Of a stretch of DNA of 64,000 nucleotides, positions 47,682 to 59,155 are shown piece by piece. Location: NCBI GenBank assembly GCA_958009085.1, contig OY253671.1, positions 248,001 to 312,000 of the forward strand. Direction: 5' to 3'. Source of the stretch: Protoeuglena noctilucae. Lineage: Eukaryota > Chlorophyta > Pedinophyceae > Marsupiomonadales > Marsupiomonadaceae. Both the position numbers and the translations under genes were made by a program. Below the pieces are notes generated by a model. It was not told the DNA's origin, ran no database searches, and was given only the letters and a program-made list of their open reading frames with translations. The stretch's first letter is position 1, and each line of letters starts with the position of its first letter.

Positions 47682-47967
47682 CCTGCGCCCAACTCCCCAG
47701 ATATCCTGGGATGTCCTTGTCCGTCCGCTCCTGATCGTCGCGAGGAGAAGCTGATGTGCTTGCCAGGACGTCACAACGAAGTTGAATGCCAATCGGACCC
47801 GCGCGCCCTCAAATTTCGCCGTCCTGCTGCCCGGTAAACACGCTTCTGATGTGCTGCACCAGCCCAATGCGCGGCTGATTCCCCGGCAAGGGCGCTGCGA
47901 GGTGACCAGTAGCTGTCTGAATTGCGCATGGTTGCCTGGAGTCGCACGACAGCACGCGACGCATGGC
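47682..47967. promoter_or_regulatory. Divergent promoter region, Rossmann-fold protein / MePCE-like
   Basis: 286 bp between the start codons of oppositely oriented genes; the MePCE start is itself tentative. No motif recognised. Confidence 0.4.
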
Positions 47968-50633
47968 ATGGGGGCATCGAAAAGGCGTCGGAATCGTGGC
48001 GAGGAGAGGGCGCCTGAGGACCACTTTGACGATCCCGCTGAGGTACTGACGAGTGCTTTCCGTTTGTCAAAATTGATATCGCGGAGGCCTGTTCATTTGG
48101 ACGCGCCGCAGCGACGCAACAGTCCCTCCGTCCTCGCAGGCCTTGGGTGATCGCGGGAGGGCTCATTGGCGACATGAGGGCGACGGCGACCTCGTAGGGA
48201 AAAGTTCCGATGTGAATGGAGCCACGGCTGGCGGGCACGACCCTCGCTGCGAGGGCGAGGGAGCATGCGGCGGTCAGGAGGCCGGCACGGGGCCGGACGG
48301 CGACGACGCGCAGCCGCGGCGCGGAGCAAGCGCAGAAGCAGAAGAGCCCTCCACATCAGAACCCGCAGAAACTGCGCGGCCGTCCCGCAAGCTCCAGCGC
48401 CAGTGCTTCCCCTACGGCAACTACCACCGGTGACGACCTGCGCGCAGTGGATGGCCAGCAGTCGACTTTGGAGCATTGACAGGCATCGAAGCCTGCGCTG
48501 GTATCGCAGATCTGTGACATGCAGCGGGCGCCTCGTCGCAGGTACTATGGCTATCGCCCGTCTGGGGCGTTTGACCTGGACCCGCGGTTGGGGTCCCTCC
48601 GGGCAGAGTGGGTCCGAGGGAAGCGCTGCATTGACATCGGGTGCCACCAGGGCGTGGTGGGCCTTGCCATCTGCCTGCACTTCCTGCCCCAGTCATATGT
48701 TGGCTACGACATTGACCCAGTCTTGGTCGACCGCGCTGTCAAGTCCCTCACCTGGGAGAGGCGAGGGCGGCTGTGGCTGGAGAATGCAGTGCGCGTGAGG
48801 AGTGACGTGCTGTGGTCGATTTGCGCTGGGACATTGCGAGAGTGCCACCCACAGGGCATGTGTTGGCATTGTCGGGATACCCCTTGATGCTCTTGCGCCT
48901 CGTGTGCTGCACAGGAAACGTTTGAAGGCTGCGCTGAGGGCGGGGGAGGAGCAGCCGCCTCGGAAGGCACGGCGGGTGACGACACCAGAGCCGACAGACG
49001 GGGCCGCAGGTGGCGGTGCTTGTGGGGACGGTGCTTGTGATGACGAAGTGGGTGTTAGGCCAGGCGAAGGAGATGCAGGGAACGGCGCTGGAGGTTGCCA
49101 TGGGAACGGCCACTCTTTGGGGCAGGATGGGTTGGGGCCAGTGCCGGGGGGCGTGGGAGAGGATGGGATGGCGTTGCAGGGCGGGGCACGCACAGAGGTG
49201 GATGCGGAGGGTGCGGCAGCGGGCGAGGGTGGTAACGGTGGCGGGGAAGGGTGCAGTGGGATGGGGGGTCATGCACCTGGAAATGGAAAAGGACAGGGTG
49301 TCATGTGGGCTCACGGGATGGCAGATGGGGAATGGCAGGGTGGGATGGGTGGGATGGCTCACGTGACGGCAGATGAGGCGCAGGGGGGTCCGAGCCCAAC
49401 GGCTCCGACTGCAGAGGAGCAGATTGAGGCTCTACGGCGTGTGCGGTTCGTGTGGTGAGCGTCGATGTCGATGCGGTCCTTTCGGGATTGTGGCGATATC
49501 GGGGGCAGGTGCAGCGACACATGACACGTTTGCTGTGGTATATCTCTGAGCTGACAGCTGACAGCTGAGAGTACCACGAGCGTGATGTTTTGTCACCATG
49601 GCGATGTCATCGATGGTCGCTGCGATGCAGGACCTCCAGCCCACTCGTGGCCCCACGTCACGTTTCTCTCCCGGTCCCCGCAGCACGAATTTTGTGGAGG
49701 CGGACGTGAGGCCCGGCTCAGCGGACCTCGTGCTGTGCCTGAGCGTCGCGAAGTGGATCCACATCAACTTTGGGGACGCAGGCCTGACGGCGGCCTTCCA
49801 GAAAATGGTCGACGCTCTCGTGCCGGTGAGGTGTCGTGCATGAAACCATTGCTTGACTGCAGCCCTGGGTTGCGAGCGTCGTTGCGTGTCGTATGGCCAG
49901 GCGGCGCGTAGCGAGCAGTGACTGCCGATGCTGGCTGCACGTGGCTTCGTTGCCCCACGCCTGCCTCTTGCAACTACCACACTTGCCCTCCCCCCACACC
50001 TCGACCGCCCCTCCCCGCCGTCGCCGTCGCCCCCAGGGTGGTGTCCTCATCCTGGAGCCCCAGCCTTGGAAGTCCTATCGCCAGGCATTCCACAAACAGA
50101 ATATGGCCGTGGTCCCGCACTACCGCCTGCACGAGCTGCACCTGCGGCCCGAGGGTTTCCCCCAGCTGCTGTCAGGGATGGGCATGGCGCTGATGGCTAC
50201 CATGACCCCACCGGGGGCGGAGGGGGGCTTTGCGAGGGAGATGCAGGTATACGTGAAGGGAGCGTCGGTGGGGGTGGAGATGGGGCGGGTCGAGGAGGCG
50301 AGTGGAGCGGGTGGGGTGGCGCAAGAGGGAGAGGGTGCAGGGGCAGGGGCGGGGGGGGGAGGGGGAGGTGACTGGAGGGGGTGCGGGGGTGACGTGAGTG
50401 GAGGTGCAGAGAGGGATACTAAAGCGCGTGAGGCTGGTCGTATCGTCATCGCGTTTGCGGTCACTCTTGATGTTGAAAGGGGGCTATCGAGCGGTAACAC
50501 ACACACGGTGGGTGAGGGGCCACCTCCACAACGACTCCTGCCACTAACAATGCAGCGAACGTCGACAGCTGACAACTCCCATCGCGCCCTTGATGGCCGC
50601 ACATCTCGCTGTCTTACATCCTCCCCTGCGTGA
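47968..50633 (+). CDS. MEPCE: MePCE/Bin3-type RNA 5'-gamma-phosphate methyltransferase
   Basis: SAM-dependent enzyme; MePCE/Bin3 relatives cap 7SK and other small RNAs with a methyl phosphate. Exons: 47968-48042, 48140-48429, 48542-48794, 48928-49454, 49684-49825, 50037-50633; about 627 residues. The family start of the domain reads PYGNYHRYYGYRPSG, split between exons 2 and 3. SAM motif I is KRCIDIGCHQGVVGLAI, and VGYDIDPVLVDRAV is next. After a long Gly/Asp-rich insertion (exon 4, ~175 residues) come NFVEADVRPGSADLVLCLSV, KWIHINFGDAGL and GGVLILEPQPWKSYRQAF. The acceptor of exon 4 is uncertain: a better-looking CAG at 48912-48914 gives the wrong phase with the available donors. The tail is Gly/Ala-rich. 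Exon 1 is inferred, since exon 2 has no ATG. The stop lies 81 bp from that of the convergent THO2. Confidence 0.86.
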
Positions 50634-50714
50634 GAGCAAACGACACCCCACGGTCATCACAAGGCAACACGCTACGCCTGCCACCACGCGCTGTGTCAAG
50701 GAGCCAAACGAGTA

Positions 50715-53700
50715 CTAGACATCGCAAGCCATTCCTTCAGGACGCAAACCCCGCAACCCTCGCCTTGTCNNNNNNNNNNNNNNNNNNNNNNNNNNNNNNN
50801 NNNNNNNNNNNNNNNNNNNNNNNNNNNNNNNNNNNNNNNNNNNNNNNNNNNNNNNNNNNNNNNNNNNNNNNNNNNNNNNNNNNNNNNNNNNNNNNNNNNN
50901 NNNNNNNNNNNNNNNNNNNNNNNNNNNNNNNNNNNNNNNNNNNNNNNNNNNNNNNNNNNNNNNNNNNNNTTTCTCCTCGCGTGCGCCTCTGTCCTCACGA
51001 ACCCCCTTCCCTTCCGCAGGCAGCTTGCGACCACCCTCATCCCCCGCCCCGCGCACAGGCGACCCTTTCTGCGGCGAACAAATAGCCAATGTACAGTTGC
51101 AAAACCCTCTAAGTCTCCCCTGACACACTCCCGTCGCACGCAAAGAAAGCATTACTAGCGCTATGACAGTACCTAATTGCTCGCACATCGTGGCTGTCCC
51201 ACTCCTCGATGCCCCTCACCTGCCCCTGCGCCCCGTCGCCGTTCTCCCTCCGCCCATCGCCCCTCCCATCCTCCCCCTTGCCACCCGCCCCGTCACCCTC
51301 AGCCCCCTTCTTAGCAGCACCCGCGTCCTTCGCATTTCTCCCCGGCTCCTCCATAGTAGAACCCACCGCACTGTCGCCATCTCCCTCTCGCGCCCGCTTC
51401 GCCGGTCGCTTTGTCGGTGCACCCTCCGCCGACCCCGCCTCTCCGCCCTCGCCCTCTGTCCGCTTCGTCCCCGCACCCGCTGCGCCCCCCGTGCCCTGCG
51501 CCGCTGCTTTGCTGGCCGCCTGGGCAGCCCTCTGGGCGTTCTGCTGAGCGGCGGCCTGCGCGGCCATCTGCGCGTTAAAGAAATGGGGCAGAGAGTTGCA
51601 TAGTCACACAAGCTAGGTAATTAGACTGTGCTGCTTTGATCTGTGTGCCCATGCACTTGCGCCGCCCATCCCGCAAGCCCCCATGCTGCCATGCCCCCAC
51701 CTAACAAGCCCCCATGCTGCCATGCTCTTATATCCCCACCCCGCCCTCACCGCCTCCAGCTTGGGGAATCGCTTCACCAGGTTGCGCATGCACGTCTCCG
51801 CCGCCACACGGATCCTGCGGTCAAAGAGACGCGATAACATCGATTACATGCGACGTTACAGGGGCGGCCATTGAAGCAGTTAAGAAAACCCAGTTCGATA
51901 ACCAACGGGCATCTGCACCAACAGCTGTCCCTACCACTGTCCCCCATTCCCAGCGGCCCCCGCCCCTCACCCCTGCGCCCCTCGTTTCCGTGCGTCCGTC
52001 TCGAGCCCGATGCAGGTGGCCAGGAGGAGCCGCGCCTGCTGCTCGGCCTGGGGGAAGACCGAGAGCTTGTTGAGCAGCGCGAGGGTGCTGTTCTGCAGCA
52101 CGGGCTCGGGGGACTTGAGGCACGCCACGAACGATCGCATGGCGTCGCGCTCCCATCGGGACGTGGCTTGGATGAACCAGACGTGCGGGGTGCGCTCGCC
52201 CTCGACGGGCGCGAAGCACTTGCTGAAGCCCACGAGGGCCTTGCACTCCCGGTCGTACACCTGCGGCGGGAAGGGGGTTACAGTTGCGGTCGCGAGGGGG
52301 TCAGTGACACAGTCACAAGCGTCAACACTTGTGTCAAAAGGGTCATCACTGCCACTCGTGGCATGACTGGCACGACATCCCCCCGAACCATGGACCATGC
52401 AACCCACAGCGTGACATCCAGATCGATATCGAGTCATTAAGACCGTCCCAGCCACCACTGGTCGCGCCCCCCCAGCCACTCGCCTCTTCCGACGCGGCCC
52501 ACCGCGCCTGCTCCCTCAGCAGCAGGTCGATGAAGAAGGTCACGTGCATGACCTCGAGGTCCGTGGAGCCGAACAGCATCTGCGGGACCTGCCCCAGGCA
52601 CTTGCCGAAGAACGACAGCGTCGAGAAGTGCGGGGTGCCGATGGCGTTCATGGTCAGCACGAAGTGGGCGCAGAAGAGCGCATCCTCCGCGGACAGCAGC
52701 GCCCGGGGCCATATGCAGTGCTGGAGCAGGGCCGTGGGCACCGCCCGCACGCTCTCCTTGCTGTCGCCTCGGAACCACCCCCCGCACCGCGCCTGCAGCA
52801 TGCTGCGCACGGCCGCGACCACCTTCTCCTGCCGCGCGCTCTCCCGCGTCAGGTGGTCCACCCGGTCCTGTGCCGCACGCAGGGCAGCCGCGCCCTCACG
52901 CCGTTGCGCGCTCCCGGAGGACTGGTGCTCGGCATGGGCCTGGCTCAGGGCCTCCTTGGCTGCGGAGGGGGAGGAGATAGTCGCAACTGGGTCGAAGTGC
53001 CAAGCCAGGGGCGTCTTATCAACACAGGCTGTCTTCTGTCGTGTTGTGCGGGTGCGTGCAGGTGCGTGCAGGGTGCATGCAGGTGCGTGAGGATGCAACG
53101 CAGCCGCCGCGTCGCCCCCACGTCGTCTCACCGGCGGCGATGGCGCGAGAGTAGGACTCCCTGGGGTAGTGGATGTCGCACAGACTGAGCGACCAAAAGA
53201 TGGCGACAAAGTCCGGCGTCAGTGCCTCCCATGCGTTGGCGTGGTCGCCGTCGCTCAGGGCCTCTCTCACGCGGTCCCTCATGCGCTCGTATCGCTCCTC
53301 GATCTCCGCTTGCTGCGGCGGGGAGCAGGACGGGCAATAACGACGGGGTCCATGCACCATGGACACTGTCGATAGAATGTGTTGTTAGTGAAGCATAGCT
53401 AGAGGACAGACATTGGTAATACTACCGATCCTGTCATGCACATCCCGATACACTGCTGCCAGTGTGCGCCTCTTGTCTGTGTGCGTGCGGGTCGGAGACA
53501 CGCGCTGTGCATATTTACGGCTTCCAGGAACCCTCAAAAGCCCCCACTGTTAACAAATGTCACCTTGTCGGGCTCGATCGGCGGATTGGCGGTTCCCGGC
53601 GGGGGTGGCGGCGCGCACTTGCGCAGGAGAGGCCGGTGGACCATGAACGCGACCTCGGGCTCAATGCCGTAGGTGTGGATGAGGTCTTTAAGGGAAGGGA

Positions 53701-56700
53701 TGGCCTGCAAGGGGAAGCTTGGGATCGGGAGTGACGCACACAGCTGAGGAGGGGCGGTGGCATGTGGCACGGGGGAACAACAGTGCCTACAAGCAAAGCA
53801 CCGTGCGCATTTGCCATGAGAGCGGCAATGCCACCACCACCACCACCACTACCCATACCAGGTAGTCACAACACCGCTTCGGGCTTGCATGCCCGCACTC
53901 AGCGCCACCAACCCCCCGTAGACAGTCGCACCACCGCCTCACGCTCCCACGCCCGCACTCACCGCCTCGAGTCGCTCTCCCTGCAGCCCCATGTGCAGGA
54001 CCTTCACGTACTGCACCAGCGCCAGCAACGCCTCGTCCATCTGCGCCATGCGGACCCGCAGGCCGGAGATCTCGGAGTCTGCGAGCAGAGGTGCTTGGTG
54101 TTAAATGACTGTGTCGGCAAGTAGAGGCGATGCATGGTGGCATGACAATGCAAGCCCGGCCCATTGCTGGATGACACAAACTACGATTCATGTCCGAGCC
54201 TCGCTGTGCTCGCGTGCCCAACCTTGGACATGACTGCCCCCCAGGTCCGCTCACCGTCGCAAATGATGTCGCGCAGCTGCCCCAGCAGCACCAGGATGGG
54301 CGTCAGCAGTCGCTCCCTTGGCCCTCCCGCCTGCAGCGCGTCAATCAGCAGCCGCGGGAGCTGGGCGGGCGGTCGCGCGAGGGTCGTGGACACGGCTTGG
54401 ATTAGGATGGGACCACCGCCCAGCGCGGCCAGGAGATCCTCGCCGTTGGATTCACAGAAAGGGATGCCCGTCATCTCACTGCGAAGAAGCGAGCGGGCGG
54501 GGCGGCTGATGGGTGCTGGTGGGGTGGCAATGGGTTTGGGCGAGGTGCACGGCGCGGCGTGGCTGGGGCGGCGGCGAGTCTTGGCATCTCGCCCGCGCCA
54601 TGCATCGTGTTTCTGACATCTTCCCCATCCTCGAGTCTCGCCTGAGGACGTTGCTCAGGACCCAGACGCCCTCGTTGATGGCGGTGGGCTCTGCCTTGGA
54701 CGTGCCGGGGTTGAGGACGAAGCTGTCCGACGATCCCTTCTTGAGCCTGCGGGAAGTCGAGAGAAGGGCAAGGGTCGCCTAATTGGCAAAGGACGGTGCC
54801 CCTGTAACGCGCTGGACAAGGAACGAGCGGCGCTTGTTCGTAGTAACTAACAATCGCATAGGATCATGCGTTGTTGTCGCCGCCAAATGACACAGCGCGA
54901 TTAAAAAAACCAAAGCGCTCACCTGTTCGCCACATACTGCAGGATGGCGGGCAGGTGCACGGTGAACTCGGTGCCCCGCTTGCAAATCTTCCCAACCATC
55001 GTCGCCAACGCCTCCACCCAGTCCTTGCCCCCCAGCTCTACCGTCTTTTTGGCTTTGCTGGCCGACAGCCGCGTCAGCAGGCCGTGCACCACCACGTCCT
55101 GGCCCAGGGGCGTTAGCAGGCTCAGGCATTTGACCACCGTGTCCATCAGGGCAGGGAAACCCTCCACCTGCGTGGGTGCGGGTGCGGGTGCGGGTGGGTC
55201 GGGTGTATGTTTCGAGGAAGCGCCTACCTTCGCGGAGCTCACATCCACAATGAACAACGGTGCGTGTGCGATGCCAGCATCGTAGTGTCTTGGGTCTCAA
55301 CTCATCCCTCTCATCCCTGTAACCCCCGCCACCCCTCAAGCGCCCACTGCGCCCCTTTCCCTCGCCTGGCTGAGGATGAGCTCGGCGGCCTGGAGGGGCA
55401 CGGCGGCCGCCGCCCTCGCCACAGCACGGTTCTTGACCTCGGCCTCCTCCTCAGCACGTTTCCGCTCCTCACGGTCCGCCTCGGCGACTCGGATGGCGCT
55501 GAAGCGCTTCAGCACGCGGCGGAGCTCCTTGTGCGCGCGGCCGATGGCGCCCTCGACCAGAGGGTCCACCAGGGGCATGCGGGACTGCACCTCGCTGTAC
55601 AGCCTGCGGGGAGGGAGAAGGACGGGGGCTGTAGAGGGTGCAAGAGGACCAGTGATATGTGGCGAGTAATGTTGATGGACCACCCGTGACTACATGGCAC
55701 ACAAGGCGCGATAGACGGACGGCACCACTGCGCGCAGGCATGCGCATCGCGAGCGAACGGGTCGCTGGGGGTCCCTTTGCAACCCGCGCTGTGCCCCTCT
55801 CCCCTCCTCAGTCGTCACAGCTGGCCCCTCGCCTGAAGCGCTGGGTGTAGGGCATGAGGCTCACGACGTCCCAGACCTCCCAGGCCAGGGCGGCCATGGC
55901 GGGGCGAAGGGCGATGGCAGGGAAGACGCATGAAACCAGGATGCCCTCCACCTCCTCCTGTTGGGCCTTGGCGGCGGCGACGGCGGGGTTCTCGACGTCC
56001 GTGAGGCCCGGGAACACCCCGGTGCGGAGCCAGGGCTGGCAGCGGGTGAGGAGGAGGTGGCGTAGGATGCGGCAGACGCGGGGCACCAGGCGGACGCTGC
56101 GTGCGATGTGGAGGCCGCAGGCGCGGATGTCGTCGAGGATCGAGTCGGGGAGATCGGGAAGGCCCGCGGCGGCCTCTGCGGGGGCGGGGAAGGGCCGGGG
56201 TGGTGGACGGCGGGCGGCTCATGCGATGGGAGGGTCACAAGGCAGCAGTGACGGGCTGGGACGATGACTGGGGTGCCAAAGAGCAGGGGCTGTGACTAGC
56301 ATCGCCCGGCTGCGGCTAGCTACCAGTTGCACCGCCGCAGGGAGGGCGATAGTGGTGACTAGTGGCTTACTTGGGTACTGAGCCCACTTGTTTGGGGATC
56401 GGTAGTCGTCGAGCAGACACCGTCCGTGCCTCAGGGACCCTCCGTGGAGTGCCAAATGGAACTCCTCCGTCTGCAAATGAGAGACAGCAGCCACGATGGG
56501 GTGAGCAACACGCTAGAAGGGCGACGCTGTGTAACAGTCCAGGCATCGATGCGACACGGCAGCCTCCCAGCACCCTTCCAAAAACATTCCCGCCGCTTCC
56601 TGTCCAGCCATGTCCCATCGACGAAACGGCGCGCATGCTGAACACCTCAAGCGGGTCAAGCGCTGCAAGCGTCAACCCTGCTCCCAGCCTCGCCTTGCGC

Positions 56701-58688
56701 TCCAAGCACGCACACATGCCCGTGGCCACCTCTGGCCACAGCAGGAGCTGCACTTTCTGCGCGTGGAGCTTGCGCAGGATGCCGGCGGCTTCGTCCCACG
56801 CCCCCAACTCCAGCAGGGCCGCCACGAGGGCTGCCTTCTGATCCACGGGCGGGAGCTCCTGGAGGGCAGCCGTCGTGACCTGCGAGCGATGGTTGGTGAA
56901 AGCAGTGGTTGATGTATTCCACACGAACCATTGGACAAAATGGCTCTACTTATCCGTGAGGGAGGGCTCACCTCCTCCACGCCCAGGGGGGGGCTGTCGG
57001 CCGCCACGCGCTCCCGGTCTGACAAAGTCATCGCGCCCAGGCGCCCCGCCTCCGCCCGCGCCGCTTCCCGGGCCTTGGCGTGGCTCGAGACCAGCGTCTC
57101 GTCCGCGGGTGACAGATAGACGTACAGCGACTTGACCTGCGGGCAGAGGGAACAACATGGGGGCGCTGATGTGCGCGACATGCGTGGCGGGCTAGCCCTA
57201 ACCCTAACCACTCCGGCTCGTCCGCGTCTCCCCGCCATGAGTAGCTTTCTTAGCAAGCCCGCGTCCAGCCACTCTTGCAAGCAGCGACCCCTCACCTCGC
57301 ACAGCCCCCCAGCGACGAGGTGCGCCGCCACCCGTACTGCGGCGTTGCCCTCCTCGCTGGGCACGGCCCTACGCGTCTGCGCCGGCTGCGCGTCGCTCTG
57401 CTGCTTGGCCTGCGCCGCGTCGGCCTCGTCCTGCTGCGCCAGGTGCTGGAGCCGGAAGCCCATGATCTGAGGGACGGCGCTGCGCGGGAGGTGCAGCTGG
57501 CGGAGGAGCGCGACGAAGGCCGGGTTGTCCGGCTGGCGCTCGAACGCCGCGAGCACAATGTCGACGACGCGGATGGGGTCCACGTGGAAGTGGCCCATCA
57601 GCACCTTCAGCTCCAGCACCACCTCTTCCAACGACGTCGCAGTCAGGCGCCCGCGGCCGAAGCCGTTCAGGAGCGTCACGAGCTTCGAGTAGCCCTCGTT
57701 CTCCTCGCGCAGGAGGTTGAACTTGCTCGTGATGTACACCAGCTTGGTGTTGATCTGGACAATGCGCTTGTTGAAGCCGGGCGCGTCCTGGATCAGCCCG
57801 CAGTCCACCAGCATCTGCGATGCCAAATTGCAATTTGTATCAGCATATCGTCTGCGATGAACGCAAGCGATCGGGGCGGCAGGATCGCGGCGAGCGCACC
57901 TCAGGCTCTTGCGTCTCCATCACGAGTCGACGTTTCAGGACCTGGGCTTTCAGCAGCTCCTTCGCCAAGTCCGCCATACGCTCCTTGTACGGCGCGATCT
58001 GCGCCTGCGAGCACGGCACCGGCGGAGGGGTTTGCAGGGGAGAGGGGCCGCAGCGAGGACCGGCGTCGCTACCGCCGCCGCATGCTGCACCTTGGTCAGC
58101 TGGCCGGAGGTCTCCGCGAAGTCCACTTCGCACCACACCATCCACAGCATGTCTACCAGCGGCACGCGCGATGCGTCCCGGGCCCCGTCCTCAGCATCCA
58201 CCTCCATCGATGCATTGGAAGGCGCGGTGTCCTCATGGTCTCGCTCCCCGATCTCAGCGAGGGGGATGCCCGCGCACTGCACCCCGGCTAGGAACTGCGA
58301 GCGCAAAGGCAGCCTTGCTGTTGCATCAACAAGTAGGCTTGGTCGCCCGCCCCAGCGCGCGGCGGGAAGCCGCACCTTGTCCGCGGGGAGCTTGCCGTTA
58401 GCAACTGCCCAACAAAGTTCCATGACGTAATCCTTGCGATTGTCCGGCTTGATTCCCGGGACCGTCGGCGCGGCATCGCTGGGGACCCTGCGGAGCGCAG
58501 ACGGTGAAAGTCAGCCGCTGACTCTCACGCCCGCCTCCGGATGGCGCATGCGGGGGCAAAGACAGATAGCAAATAGACTTAAGACCAGCATGCCGCAGCC
58601 CGCTCCACCTGCGTCCCGTCGCGATGTCTGCAACAGTGCTCTCCCTCAGGAGGCGTGGTGCAGGGCCCAGGCAAGGGGCGTCCCCCAT
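50715..58688 (-). CDS. THOC2: THO complex subunit 2 (3' end broken by an assembly gap)
   Basis: Scaffold of the THO/TREX complex, which couples transcription to mRNP assembly and export. Exons on the minus strand: 58688-58609, 58487-58376, 58294-58091, 58004-57900, 57814-57296, 57136-56972, 56879-56694, 56470-56371, 56175-55833, 55603-55366, 55167-54923, 54746-54642, 54478-54255, 54078-53963, 53704-53564, 53312-53132, 52959-52484, 52260-51971, 51814-51751, 51567-51220, 51068 into the gap. Introns after exons 7, 9, 10, 12 and 17 have GC donors. At least 1447 residues. Family blocks: KPDNRKDYVMELCWAVANG near the N-terminus, KFNLLREENEGYSKLVTLLN, PQIMGFRLQHLAQQ, DWVEALATMVGKIC, PAILQYVANRLKKGSS, SEMTGIPFCESNGEDLLAAL, YGIEPEVAFMVHRPLL, LLSAEDALFCAHFVLTMNAI and GTPHFSTLSFFGKCL. 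The C-terminal tail is low-complexity and charged, as in animals and plants. After the gap the open frame ends at 50715. Confidence 0.93.
50770..50969. other. Assembly gap of 200 N
   Basis: A run of exactly 200 N, a conventional placeholder length, so the real gap size is unknown. It falls within the last coding part of the THO2 gene, in a stretch whose flanks are GC-rich and charged-repeat coding sequence. Confidence 0.99.
51675..51725. repeat. Short direct repeat in a THO2 intron
   Basis: The 20-mer aagcccccatgctgccatgc occurs at 51675-51694 and 51706-51725, a 31-bp period, in the intron between exons 19 and 20. Simple local duplication. Confidence 0.8.
53828..53849. repeat. (CAC)n microsatellite in a THO2 intron
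   Basis: Seven or so tandem CAC triplets lie in the intron between exons 14 and 15 of THO2. No function seen. Confidence 0.75.
55173..55202. repeat. (GGGTGC)n microsatellite in a THO2 intron
   Basis: Several tandem GGGTGC units, degenerating to GGGTCGGGTG, just inside the intron upstream of exon 11 of THO2. The complement supplies the C-rich tract next to that exon's acceptor. Confidence 0.75.
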
Positions 58689-59155
58689 CTTTTCCGCAGC
58701 TATCAATAGAAACACCTGCCCAAGCCCAGCATCGACAGTCTCTGGGACGAGACGGGCACGATCGCGTCCGGGGCCTGAATGCGGCTGGAAGCGTGGCGTT
58801 CAGGGCCTGGCAGCGCCTGGGGGCCTCTCCTGCCGCGCACTTCGATGCCGCCGGGATGCAACAGAGTCGATGTGCGAGGGAGCGCGAAGGCAGGTGCTGA
58901 GAACGCTTGCGTGAAGCGAAACTCGCACTTCCTTTTGGAGTCGCAAGAGTCACCAGACAACAGGCGCACGGATGCTGGCTCACAGCGATGGTAAGATGGG
59001 CCAGCAACTCGGCGAGTGCTGGCGCGCTCTCCTCTGAGCTAGGGGCTGGAACGCGCCAGGACTGGCGCCGCACCGTGGTCTGACCTGTTGTGCACCACGT
59101 TTGCGGCAAGCTCGGCAGTCCTCGTCCATCCGAGGAGGCGGAGACACCGTCGGCC
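58689..59155. promoter_or_regulatory. Divergent promoter region, THO2 / uncharacterised nuclear-type protein
   Basis: 467 bp between start codons on opposite strands. Presumed shared promoter; no specific motif recognised. Confidence 0.4.

Noticed and set aside
48802-49458. Separate Gly-rich gene inside the MePCE locus
   Set aside because: It joins in phase to the next MePCE exon (phase 2 at 49454) and sits where family members carry a variable insertion.
57196-57209. Telomere-like CCCTAA repeats
   Set aside because: Only a little over two copies, inside a THO2 intron, with no array and coding exons on both sides.
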